From Haematobia irritans (lineage: Eukaryota > Arthropoda > Insecta > Diptera > Muscidae), in NCBI RefSeq assembly GCF_050003625.1, contig NC_134400.1, positions 191,423,726-191,487,725 on the forward strand: DNA of 64,000 nucleotides, written 5' to 3'. Positions 9,946 to 19,400 of the stretch are shown here, in pieces. Position 1 is the stretch's first letter. Each line of letters opens with the position of its first letter. A model generated the notes under the pieces. That model saw only the letters and a program-made list of their open reading frames with translations, did not search any database and had not been told where the DNA came from. The position numbers were made by a program, and so were the translations under genes.

Positions 9946-12900
9946 ATGCCTAGAACAACTATGAATTCTCTTACGGCGGGTTTAATGAATTCTGAAAACC
10001 AGAATATGATGAGTTCCAGCAATAACAATTCAGGTTCTTCGATAGATAATGACCAAAATGAAAATAGGAATGTGACACAAAATACCAAGATCCAGCCTCC
10101 TACTGGTGAAGATAACAGGAGGGTTGGATCACCCAACATGTCATTCCAAAACAAGCCCCAATTATCAACTATTGGACGTTCGAATACGTTTGAAAGTGAA
10201 AATACTAGTACGGCTTCTACTGCACCGAATGCTAATGACTCCTACCAAAGTAATGCAAGTGGTGATTCGATCAACTTAAACATTACCGAACAGCTAGTTT
10301 CGGCATTATTAGGAAATGTGCAAATGAGACCCCAAGTTAGTTCAACATTTAGTACTTGCAGTGCACGTTTTAACGGCTCAAGTGACAAGGATAATGTTGA
10401 GGACTTTATTGCAACAATTTTGGTTTACAAGGAATCTACACATATTTCAGACCGTCTAGCCCTTATTAGTATGCCTCTTTTATTGGAAGGTTATGCATCA
10501 TCGTGGTGGCAAGGAGTCAAAGATGAGGCTAATACATTTGACGATGCAATCAATTTACTAAGAAGCGCATTCGCCCCAATTAAATCGGATTGGAGGATAT
10601 ATTCAGAAATTTTTAAAGACAAGCAACGGCCATCTGAAAGCACAGACAGTTTTATTTGCCGGAAAAGACGATTATTTGCATTGTTGAAGGACAAAATTTC
10701 CGAGCATGCCATGATTGATATGATTTATCACCAAATTGTTGTATATGTTCGAGAGAAGGTACCTCGTGAGACTATAAGAACTTTTCAAGATCTTCTCAGT
10801 AGTGCTCGGGAAATAGAGTTGTTTATAAATGAGAATACGGATGAACATATTGCTAAACCTCAACCTTCAAGAGAGAAAAGTAGTGCTCGTTGCTCATACT
10901 GCCGGAAAAAGAATCATACAGCAGATGTATGTTATAAACGCATTGAGGTGGAAAAGAGGGGGAAAAATAAGGATGAAGTAAAACTCAATTGTTATGGTTG
11001 CGGAGCTGCAGGATTTTATAGATCAAATTGCCCAAAATGTAACCATAAAGGAGTAATGGAAAGTCCTAAAGAACTTAACTTTAATAGTATCCAAACCACA
11101 ATTGTCGGTAGAAATGTTCCAAAAGTTAATATAAACGTAAACGGATCAGATCAAGAGGCTTACCTTGACACAGCTGCAAGGACAAGCGTAGCTGGCTACG
11201 AACTTTTTAGGCTATTGAAAAAGAAAGAGGTCCCATTTCAACAAGTTTATGCTGAGGTGACATTGGCTGATGGCACGTCGCGAAAAGAAATGGTTTTATC
11301 GACCATAGCCTGCATTTTAATAGGCAAGCGGTTTAAACGAATTCGCTTTGTTTGCTTGCCCAAAGCGAGAAACAACCGAACCCTTATTGGTATCGATTTT
11401 TTGGAACAATGTGGCATTGTAATGAATTTAGCGCAAAGGACATGGCATTTTATTGACGAGCCGTCCAAAATATTTGAATTTAAATGTACCCTACCTAAAA
11501 CTATTGAGACTGATAGCCACATAGAAAGTGTTACGCCAACAAACGAAAAACAGAAAGAAAAAATTCAAGATTTTCTGTCTTGGTTTGTAGCAAAGGGTGA
11601 AAATGATCCAGAGAACTGCAATATCATAGGTGAATCGAATACTAGCGACTATTGTCCAGAAACAATTACCAACATATTTTTAGATGCTTTGCCGCAAGAT
11701 TTTGAAATGCCAAAAGAAACCGATTTATTTCCGCCAATGAAGAAAATAAGAAAAGCGGATACGTTAGAAGCAATGCAGTCGTTAAATCTTCATGCTATCG
11801 ATTTTGAACTGCGTGAAAACGAAGCTCAACAACTGACTTCAAAGCAGAAAGATATTTTACGAAAAGTAATAAATCAGCATAATGACATATTTGAAAATAT
11901 TTCAGCTCCAATAACCGATATAGAGCACCAAATTAATACCGGGAATCATCCGCCAATAGCCAGTCCACCGTATAGAATTTCACCAGCTATGAAAATTAAA
12001 CTTAAAAATGAACTGGATAAAATGCTGCAGGATGGCATTATTGAGGAAAAGGAATCACCATGGGCATTTCCGGTGGTCTTGATACCAAAACAAAACAATG
12101 AAATTCGTGTTTGCGTTGATTATCGAAAATTAAATGCCATTACTGTCACCGACACATATCCATTACCACGTATTGATGATTTGCTTCATGCAGCAAAAGC
12201 AACACCATATATGTCCACATTGGACTTAAAATCAGGATACTGGCAAATAAAACTGGCAGATGAAGATAAACTTAAAACTGCATTCACAACTCCATTTGGA
12301 ATATTTGTATTTAATCGAATGCCATTCGGGCTTAAAAATGCACCTGCAACTTTTCAAAGAATCATCGATAAGTTTCGATCGGGCCTGCCGAACATTCTTA
12401 TATTAGCTTATCTTGATGATATTATTGTTTGCTCTCCAGATTTTAACTCCCATTTGGAAGACTTAAACGCAATCTTTTTAAGGCTAAAGAAATTTGGATT
12501 TCATTTGAATCAGAATAAATGTTTTTTCTGTAAGCGAGAAGTGAAGTATCTTGGCCATATATTGACCACCAATGGTATAAAAGTTGACCCAGAAAAATCG
12601 TCAGCGATTCTTGATCGTCCTGTACCGAAAAATTTGAAGCAACTTATGTCCTTTCTCCAAACTTGCTCCTGGTTTCGACGCTTCATTCCTGATTTTTCAA
12701 ATGTAGCTAGGCCTCTTTCAAATCTTACCAAAAAGAAATCTGTTTGGAAGTGGGGTAAAGAAGAGGATCTAGCGTTTAATAAGCTAAAACAATTATTGAG
12801 TTCACCGCCAATATTACAACAAGTTCAGGAATCAGCACCATTTTTATTGAGAACCGATGCGAGCAATTATGCGCTGGGGGCTGTACTACTTCAGGGGGAG

Positions 12901-14790
12901 AAGGATAAAGAGCATCCCATAGAGTACGCCAGTCGACTACTCATCCCGGCCGAGCGAAACTACTCAACAACAGAGCGTGAGGCTTTAGCAGTAGTTTGGG
13001 CCATACAAAAATTCAGGGGCTATATAGAAGGTTCTGAAATAATTGTTGTTACAGATCATCAACCCCTAAAGTGGCTGTTCGCATTGAAGTCTCCCACAGG
13101 AAGATTGGCACGATGGTCTTTACTTTTACAGAGCTATAATCTTCGCTTTGAATATACACCGGGAAAACAAAACGTGGTTGCAGACACCTTATCTCGGCCA
13201 CCATGCGAAAGTGACCAATGTTGTATTTCTTGTGAATGTAACGCAATAGAAATTGATTTTCCAAGACAAGGTTCGGAAGGATACCGAAAATCACAGCTTG
13301 AAGATCCTGAGCTTAAGAAAATCATCGAATCCTTTGAAAACAACGACGAAAACGTTTACCGGCATACAAATCGTGGCTACATCATGATAGATGGAATTTT
13401 ATATCGTTACTGTTCCGAGGAAGACTCGGAAAACGGACAGCTTGTTGTACCCAAAAGTTTGAGGGAAGATATCATGAACCAGTATCATAAAAATGCATTG
13501 GCAGGACATTATGGAATTGATAAAACCATTGCTCGAATAACCCCTCTTTTCTACTGGTCCGGTATTCGAACCGACATAACTAATTATGTGAAGGCGTGTG
13601 ACGAGTGTAAAAAATATAAAGCTTCCAACATGAAACCCGCTGGGCTCTTGCAAACTGTTAGCAGTAAACAACGTTTCGAAATAGTAGCAGTCGATTTATT
13701 TGGACCTTTACCACGAACCGATAATGGATACCAATGGATCCTTATAGTTGAAGACATTTGTAGCAGATGGGTGGAATTATTTGCCCTTAAGGAAGCATCG
13801 GCAGAAAGTTGTGCCTTGACTTTGTTGAACGAAGTAATTTTACGATATGGCGTCCCGCGTAGAATTCATACCGACAACGGGTCCCAATTTATATCAGCAT
13901 TAATGCAGAAGCTGACATTTTGTTTGGGGATTCAACAGACTTTTACTCCAGTGTATCACCCTGAAGCGAACCCCGTAGAAAGGAAAAATAGGGATTTGAA
14001 GACCCAGTTAGCGATATGTGTTGGAAGGGAACACATAAAATGGAACTTAATGTTACCAGCAATACGGTTCGCTATGAACACTGCTAAGTGCGACAGTACC
14101 AACCAAACAGCAGCATACCTCACATTTGGAAGAGAGTTACGAACTCCTACTGAAGTCCATTATGATTTCAAAGCGATAGTTAAGAGTGAAAACTTCATTC
14201 CACAGATCACACCCCATTTATTGAGGTTAGCAGATACCTTAGATATTGCTAATGAATCTCAAGAGAAAATGCAGGACAAGAACAAACAATTGGTAGACAA
14301 AAACCGCAGATACCAAAGGGATATAAAAATTGGCGATAAAGTATTAGTATCCACGCATATATTGAGCAACGCAAGCCAAAATGTAACATCAAAGTTTACT
14401 CCACGACGAGATGGTCCATATATCATTATTAGCAAGAAAGGATCAGGATGTTACACCATAGCCACACTGGACGATCCAAACACACCAATAGCAACACACC
14501 ACGTCTCAGCACTTACCCGTTACGAAGGCAAGGCAACTACTCCTATGTATCCTATGCGGAAGAGAGGCCGTCCAAAAGCAACAAGCAACGCGCACTCACA
14601 TCCACAACACAACCAAAACGATTTTGATGTTACCACGACACAAGGAAGCCGCCAAAGTTTAACCACAGTCGCACCACATCCTACGAACCAACCTAATGTA
14701 TGTCCTACTACATCCAAAAACCAAAATAACATTCACACAGCAGGGAAAAGGAGGTCGGCCCGCTTGAAGAAGAAGACTAGCAATAATTGA
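9946..14790 (+). CDS. gag-pol: Gag-Pol polyprotein of the LTR retrotransposon (1614 aa)
   Basis: One uninterrupted frame encodes all the element's proteins. Residues 1-120 are Asn/Ser/Thr-rich; about 140-250 is a retrotransposon Gag domain. Zinc knuckles follow at C316-C319-H324-C329 and C349-C352-F357-C362, the second with Phe in place of His. Protease: D408-T-A with LIG at 480-482. Reverse transcriptase: VDYRKLN (724-730), catalytic D760 and YLDD (822-825). RNase H: D971, E1012, D1037, D1080. Integrase: H1181, H1188, C1218, C1221, then D1250, D1310, E1345, and a GPY/F module at about 1490. The tail has an AT-hook-like RKRGRPK (1538-1544) and a basic end. The start is the first ATG of the frame, in a good fly context (ATAAAATG). 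There is no gag/pol frameshift or stop, so Gag and Pol would be made in equal amounts unless processing differs. No env follows: the stop is 36 bp before the polypurine tract. Nothing is broken. Confidence 0.95.
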   Translation: MPRTTMNSLTAGLMNSENQNMMSSSNNNSGSSIDNDQNENRNVTQNTKIQPPTGEDNRRVGSPNMSFQNKPQLSTIGRSNTFESENTSTASTAPNANDSYQSNASGDSINLNITEQLVSALLGNVQMRPQVSSTFSTCSARFNGSSDKDNVEDFIATILVYKESTHISDRLALISMPLLLEGYASSWWQGVKDEANTFDDAINLLRSAFAPIKSDWRIYSEIFKDKQRPSESTDSFICRKRRLFALLKDKISEHAMIDMIYHQIVVYVREKVPRETIRTFQDLLSSAREIELFINENTDEHIAKPQPSREKSSARCSYCRKKNHTADVCYKRIEVEKRGKNKDEVKLNCYGCGAAGFYRSNCPKCNHKGVMESPKELNFNSIQTTIVGRNVPKVNINVNGSDQEAYLDTAARTSVAGYELFRLLKKKEVPFQQVYAEVTLADGTSRKEMVLSTIACILIGKRFKRIRFVCLPKARNNRTLIGIDFLEQCGIVMNLAQRTWHFIDEPSKIFEFKCTLPKTIETDSHIESVTPTNEKQKEKIQDFLSWFVAKGENDPENCNIIGESNTSDYCPETITNIFLDALPQDFEMPKETDLFPPMKKIRKADTLEAMQSLNLHAIDFELRENEAQQLTSKQKDILRKVINQHNDIFENISAPITDIEHQINTGNHPPIASPPYRISPAMKIKLKNELDKMLQDGIIEEKESPWAFPVVLIPKQNNEIRVCVDYRKLNAITVTDTYPLPRIDDLLHAAKATPYMSTLDLKSGYWQIKLADEDKLKTAFTTPFGIFVFNRMPFGLKNAPATFQRIIDKFRSGLPNILILAYLDDIIVCSPDFNSHLEDLNAIFLRLKKFGFHLNQNKCFFCKREVKYLGHILTTNGIKVDPEKSSAILDRPVPKNLKQLMSFLQTCSWFRRFIPDFSNVARPLSNLTKKKSVWKWGKEEDLAFNKLKQLLSSPPILQQVQESAPFLLRTDASNYALGAVLLQGEKDKEHPIEYASRLLIPAERNYSTTEREALAVVWAIQKFRGYIEGSEIIVVTDHQPLKWLFALKSPTGRLARWSLLLQSYNLRFEYTPGKQNVVADTLSRPPCESDQCCISCECNAIEIDFPRQGSEGYRKSQLEDPELKKIIESFENNDENVYRHTNRGYIMIDGILYRYCSEEDSENGQLVVPKSLREDIMNQYHKNALAGHYGIDKTIARITPLFYWSGIRTDITNYVKACDECKKYKASNMKPAGLLQTVSSKQRFEIVAVDLFGPLPRTDNGYQWILIVEDICSRWVELFALKEASAESCALTLLNEVILRYGVPRRIHTDNGSQFISALMQKLTFCLGIQQTFTPVYHPEANPVERKNRDLKTQLAICVGREHIKWNLMLPAIRFAMNTAKCDSTNQTAAYLTFGRELRTPTEVHYDFKAIVKSENFIPQITPHLLRLADTLDIANESQEKMQDKNKQLVDKNRRYQRDIKIGDKVLVSTHILSNASQNVTSKFTPRRDGPYIIISKKGSGCYTIATLDDPNTPIATHHVSALTRYEGKATTPMYPMRKRGRPKATSNAHSHPQHNQNDFDVTTTQGSRQSLTTVAPHPTNQPNVCPTTSKNQNNIHTAGKRRSARLKKKTSNN
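14557..14577 (+). other. AT-hook-like motif in the integrase C-terminal tail
   Basis: Codons 1538-1544 encode RKRGRPK, matching the HMGA-type AT-hook (basic residues around an RGRP core), which binds the minor groove of AT-rich DNA. It lies just after the GPY/F module, where other Ty3/gypsy integrases carry targeting modules such as chromodomains. Binding and a targeting role are inferred. Confidence 0.6.
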
Positions 14791-14826
14791 AGTCCTGGTC
14801 GCATTATCGAGGCGATATAATGCACC

Positions 14827-14837
14827 AGAGGGGGAGA
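14827..14837 (+). promoter_or_regulatory. polypurine tract
   Basis: AGAGGGGGAGA ends two bases before the 3' LTR (one T lies between). An RNase H-resistant purine run at this spot primes plus-strand DNA synthesis in LTR retrotransposons. Confidence 0.88.
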
Positions 14838-14838
14838 T

Positions 14839-15330
14839 TGTAGCGGCCGTATTTATTTGCTATCATATGTACTTTATTCTATGTGCATTTTTAGTAATTA
14901 TAATGAACGTTTTGTATTAAAATTATTTACCTAACTTACATTTCTGCCCTCGAAGGTTTAAATTTTTACTGAGAGAAAATATGTTTCATTTATTCCAATA
15001 TTCATTTTCAAATTGTTTCACTGGATACTAGACGATATTGAAGATGTAACTCGTCCCTTTAAAAACCATTGCACTTTAGATTTAAGTGGTCAGTCATCGT
15101 TCACAGAAGAACCTGAACAAATAAAGACTTTAAACCGAACCTTACAGCCTTTTCTTTTTGGGAAAACTATAAACTAAAAAAAATATCCATATAAAAAACA
15201 ATATAAACACCAAGACACTATCTGACCCTCGGGACTACAGTGGCTGGTGTATAATCTGAGGACGAGTACTGATTTTCTTACTCGTACCAGATTAATAAAA
15301 TATTATTCATTTAAAATACAGCTTATTACA
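14839..15330 (+). repeat. 3' LTR (492 bp)
   Basis: Identical to the 5' LTR at an offset of 5975 except for T at 14878 (A at 8903). It begins TGTAGCGGCCG after the purine tract and ends GCTTATTACA before the AATT target duplication. It provides the transcript's 3' end. Confidence 0.96.
15294..15299 (+). terminator. candidate poly(A) signal of the retrotransposon transcript
   Basis: AATAAA 31 bp before the end of the 3' LTR, the usual place for cleavage near the R/U5 border. It is preceded by a hairpin: ACGAGTA at 15262-15268 pairs with TACTCGT at 15279-15285. A second AATAAA at 15120-15125 (9145-9150 in the 5' LTR) is a weaker candidate, being close to the predicted start. Confidence 0.55.
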
Positions 15331-15334
15331 AATT
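15331..15334. repeat. right target-site duplication AATT
   Basis: Pairs with AATT at 8860-8863. The next bases, TTTATATGAAAAAC, resume the satellite monomer at the exact point where it was interrupted. Confidence 0.88.
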
Positions 15335-17429
15335 TTTATATGAAAAACTTCTTTTGCCCATATCTCCTAAACTAAGCGTCCTAGAGCGAAAAGGGCTTTA
15401 ATTCGTGACCACCCCCACAAAATTGAAAATTTTCATCCAAACCCCAAAAAATTGAAATTTTTGTATGAAAAACTTCTTTTGCCCATATCTCCTAAACTAA
15501 GCGTCCTTGAGCGAAAAGGGCTTTAATCCGTGACCCCCCTCAAAAATTGAATTTTTTACCCAAATCCTAAAAAAATTGAAATTTTTATATGAAAAACTTC
15601 TTTTGCCTATATCTCCTAAACTAAGCGTCCTAGAGCGAAAAGGGCTTTAATCCGTGACCACCCTCAAAAATTGATTTTTTTACCCAAATTCTAAAAAAAT
15701 TTAAATTTTTATATGAAAAACTTCTTTTGCCCATATCTCCTAAACTAAGCGTCCTAGAGCGAAAAGGGCTTTAATCCGTGACCACCCTCAAAAATTGAAA
15801 TTTTCATCCAAATCCTAAAAAAATTGAAATTTTTATATGAAAAACTTCTTTTGCCCATATCTCCTAAACTAAGCGTCCTAGAGCGAAAAGGGCTTTAATT
15901 CGTGACCACCCCCAAAAAATTGAAATTTTCATCCAAACCCCAAAAAAATTGAAATTTTTATATGAAAAACTTCTTTTGCCCATATCTCCTAAACTAAGCG
16001 TCCTAGAGCGAAAAGGGCTTTAATCCGTGACCCCCCTCAAAAATTGAATTTTTTACCCAAATCCTAAAAAAATTGAAATTTTTATATGAAAAACTTCTTT
16101 TGCCCATATCTCCTAAACTAAGCGTCCTATAGTGAAAAGGGCTTTAATTCGTGACCACCCCCAAAAAATTGAAAAATTTCATCCAAAACCCAAAAAAATT
16201 GAAATTTTTGTATGAAAAACTTCTTTTGCCCATATCTCCTAAACTAAGCGTCCTAGAGCGAAAAGGGCTTTACTCCGTGACCCCCCTCAAAAATTGAATT
16301 TTTTACCCAAATCCTAAAAAAATTGAAATTTTTATATGAAAAACTTCTTTTGCCTATATCTCCTAAACTAAGCGTCCTAGAGCGAAAAGGGCTTTAATTC
16401 GTGATCACCCCCGAAAAATTGAAATTTTCATCCAAACCCCAAAAAAATTGAAATTTTTATATGAAAAACTACTTTTGCCCTATCTCCTAAACTAAGCGTC
16501 GTAGAGCGAAAAGGGCTATAATCCGTGACCCCCCTTAAAAATTAAATTTGTTACCCAAATCCTAAAAAAATTTAAATTTTTATATGAAAAACTTCTTTTG
16601 CCCATATCTCCTAAACTAAGCGTCCTAGAGCGAAAAGGGCTTTAATTCGTGACCACCCCCAAAAAATTGAAAAATTTCATCCAAACCCCAAAAAATTGAA
16701 ATTTTTGTATGAAAAACTTCTTTTGCCCATATCTCCTAAACTAAGCGTCCTAGAGCGAAAAGGGCTTTAATTCGTGACCACCCCCAAAAAATTGAAAAAT
16801 TTCATCCAAAACCCAAAAAATTGAAATTTTTGTATGAAAAACTTCTTTTGTCCATATCTCCTAAACTAAGCGTCCTAGAGCGAAAAGGGCTTTAATTCGT
16901 GACCACCCCCAAAAAATTGAAAAATTTCATCCAAAACCCAAAAAATTGAAATTTTTGTATGAAAAACTTCTTTTGTCCATATCTCCTAAACTAAGCGTCC
17001 TAGAGCGAAAAGGGCTTTAATTCGTGACCACCCTCAAAAATTGAAATTTTCATCCAAATCCTAAAAAAATTGAAATTTTTATATGGAAAACTTATTTTGC
17101 CTATATCTCCTAAACTAAGCGTCCTAGAGCGAAAAGGGCTTTAATTCGTGATCACCCCCAAAAAATTGAAATTTTCATCCAAACCCCAAAAAAATTGAAA
17201 TTTTTATATGAAAAACTACTTTTGCCCATATCTCCTAAACTAAGCGTCGTAGAGCGAAAAGGGCTATAATCCGTGACCCCCCTCAAAAATTGAATTTTTT
17301 ACCCAAATCCTAAAAAAATTGAAATTTTTATATGAAAAACTTCTTTTGCCCATATCTCCTAAACTAAGCGTCCTAGAACGAAAAGGGCTTTAATTCGTGA
17401 CCACCCCCAAAAAATTGAAAATTTTCATC

Positions 17430-19400
17430 CAAAACCCAAAAAATTGAAATTTTTGTATGAAAAACTTCTTTTGCCCATATCTCCTAAACTAAGCGTCCTA
17501 GAGCGAAAAGGGCTTTAATTCGTGACCACCCTCAAAAATTGAAATTTTCATCCAAATCCTAAAAAAATTGAAATTTTTATATGAAAAACTTCTTTTGCCC
17601 ATATCTCCTCAACTAAGCGTCCTAGAGCGAAAAGGGCTTTAATTCGTGACCACCCCCAAAAAATTGAAATTTTCATCCAAAACCCAAAAAATTGAAATTT
17701 TTGTATGAAAAACTTCTTTTGTCCATATCTCCTAAACTAAGCGTCCTAGAGCGAAAAGGGCTTTAATCCGTGACCCCCCTCAAAAATTGAATTTTTTACC
17801 CAAATCCTAAAAAAATTGAAATTTTTATATGAAAAACTTATTTTGCCTATATCTCCTAAACTAAGCGTCCTAGAGCGAAAAGGGCTTCAATTCGTGACCA
17901 CCCACAAAAAATTGAAAAGTCCACCCAAACCCCAAAAAAATTGAAATTTTTATATGAAAAACTTCTTTTGCCCATATCTCCTAAACTAAGCGTCCTAGAG
18001 CGAAAAGGGCTTTAATCCGTGACCACCCTCAAAAATTGAAATTTTCATCCAAATCCTAAAAAAATTGAAATTTTTATATGAAAAACTTCTTTTGCCCATA
18101 TCTCCTCAACTAAGCGTCCTAGAGCGAAAAGGGCTTTAATTCGTGACCACCCCCAAAAAATTGAAATTTTCATCCAAACCCCAAAAAAATTGAAATTTTT
18201 ATATGAAAAACTTCTTTTGCCCATATCTCCTAAACTAAGCGTCCTAGAGCGAAAAGGGCTTTAATCCGTGACCCCCCTCAAAAATTGAATTTTTCATCCA
18301 AATCCTAAAAAATTGAAATTTTTATATGAAAAACTTCTTTTGCCCATATCTCCTAAACTAAGCGTCCAAGAGCGAAAAGGGCGTTAATTCGTGATCACCC
18401 CCAAAAAATTGAAATTTTCATCCCAAACCCAAAAAATTGAAATTTTTGTATGAAAAACTTCTTTTGCCCATATCTCCTAAACTAAGCGTCCTAGAGCGAA
18501 AAGGGCTTTAATTCGTGACCACCCTCAAAAATTGAAATTTTCATCCAAATCCTAAAAAAATTGAAATTTTTATATGAAAAACTTCTTTTGCCCATATCTC
18601 CTCAACTAAGCGTCCTAGAGCGAAAAGGGCTTTAATTCGTGACCACCCCCAAAAAATTGAAATTTTCATCCAAAACCCAAAAAATTGAAATTTTTGTATG
18701 AAAAACTTCTTTTGTCCATATCTCCTAAACTAAGCGTCCTAGAGCGAAAAGGGCTTTAATCCGTGACCCCCCTCAAAAATTGAATTTTTTACCCAAATCC
18801 TAAAAAAATTGAAATTTTTATATGAAAAACTTATTTTGCCTATATCTCCTAAACTAAGCGTCCTAGAGCGAAAAGGGCTTCAATTCGTGACCACCCACAA
18901 AAAATTGAAAAGTCCACCCAAACCCCAAAAAAATTGAAATTTTTATATGAAAAACTTCTTTTGCCCATATCTCCTAAACTAAGCGTCCTAGAGCGAAAAG
19001 GGCTTTAATCCGTGACCACCCTCAAAAATTGAAATTTTCATCCAAATCCTAAAAAAATTGAAATTTTTATATGAAAAACTTCTTTTGCCCATATCTCCTC
19101 AACTAAGCGTCCTAGAGCGAAAAGGGCTTTAATTCGTGACCACCCTCAAAAATTGAAATTTTCATCCAAACCCCAAAAAAATTGAAATTTTTATATGAAA
19201 AACTTCTTTTGCCCATATCTCCTAAACTAAGCGTCCTAGAGCGAAAAGGGCTTTAATCCGTGACCCCCCTCAAAAATTGAATTTTTCATCCAAATCCTAA
19301 AAAATTGAAATTTTTATATGAAAAACTTCTTTTGCCCATATCTCCTAAACTAAGCGTCCAAGAGCGAAAAGGGCGTTAATCCGTGACCACCTTCAAAAAT
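17430..19400. repeat. higher-order repeat: two copies of a 993-bp eight-monomer block
   Basis: Landmarks recur at an offset of 992-993: CTCCTCAACTAAGCG (17610/18603 and 18107/19100), GGGCTTCAATTCGTG (17885/18878), and CGTCCAAGAGCG with GGGCGTTAAT (18368/19360). One monomer differs (CCCCCAAAAAATTG near 18150, CCCTCAAAAATTG near 19143). Block edges are approximate. Confidence 0.78.

Larger units (their letters stand above)
8864..15330 (+). mobile_element. complete Ty3/gypsy-type LTR retrotransposon, probably mdg3/blastopia-like
   Basis: A 6467-bp element with two 492-bp LTRs (TGT...ACA ends), a tRNA-Lys-type primer binding site, a 590-bp leader, one intact gag-pol frame, a polypurine tract and a 4-bp AATT target duplication. 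Domain order PR-RT-RNase H-IN with a GPY/F module places it in Ty3/gypsy (Metaviridae). The HPEANPVER integrase signature, the single fused frame and the lack of env suggest the mdg3/blastopia branch, a recollection not tested by alignment. The LTRs differ at one position (A at 8903, T at 14878), so insertion is recent: about 0.1 million years if a neutral rate near 1e-8 per site per year applies. It looks structurally competent for transposition. It sits inside the satellite, in a copy whose empty paralogue remains at 23.4-24.2 kb. Confidence 0.95.

Noticed and set aside
9906..14732. Several minus-strand frames of 63-91 codons and one of 69-90 codons over gag-pol
   Set aside because: Shadows of the intact plus-strand polyprotein with no recognisable domains.
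14791..14838. Search for an env gene after pol
   Set aside because: Only 48 bp separate the stop codon from the 3' LTR; no room for env.
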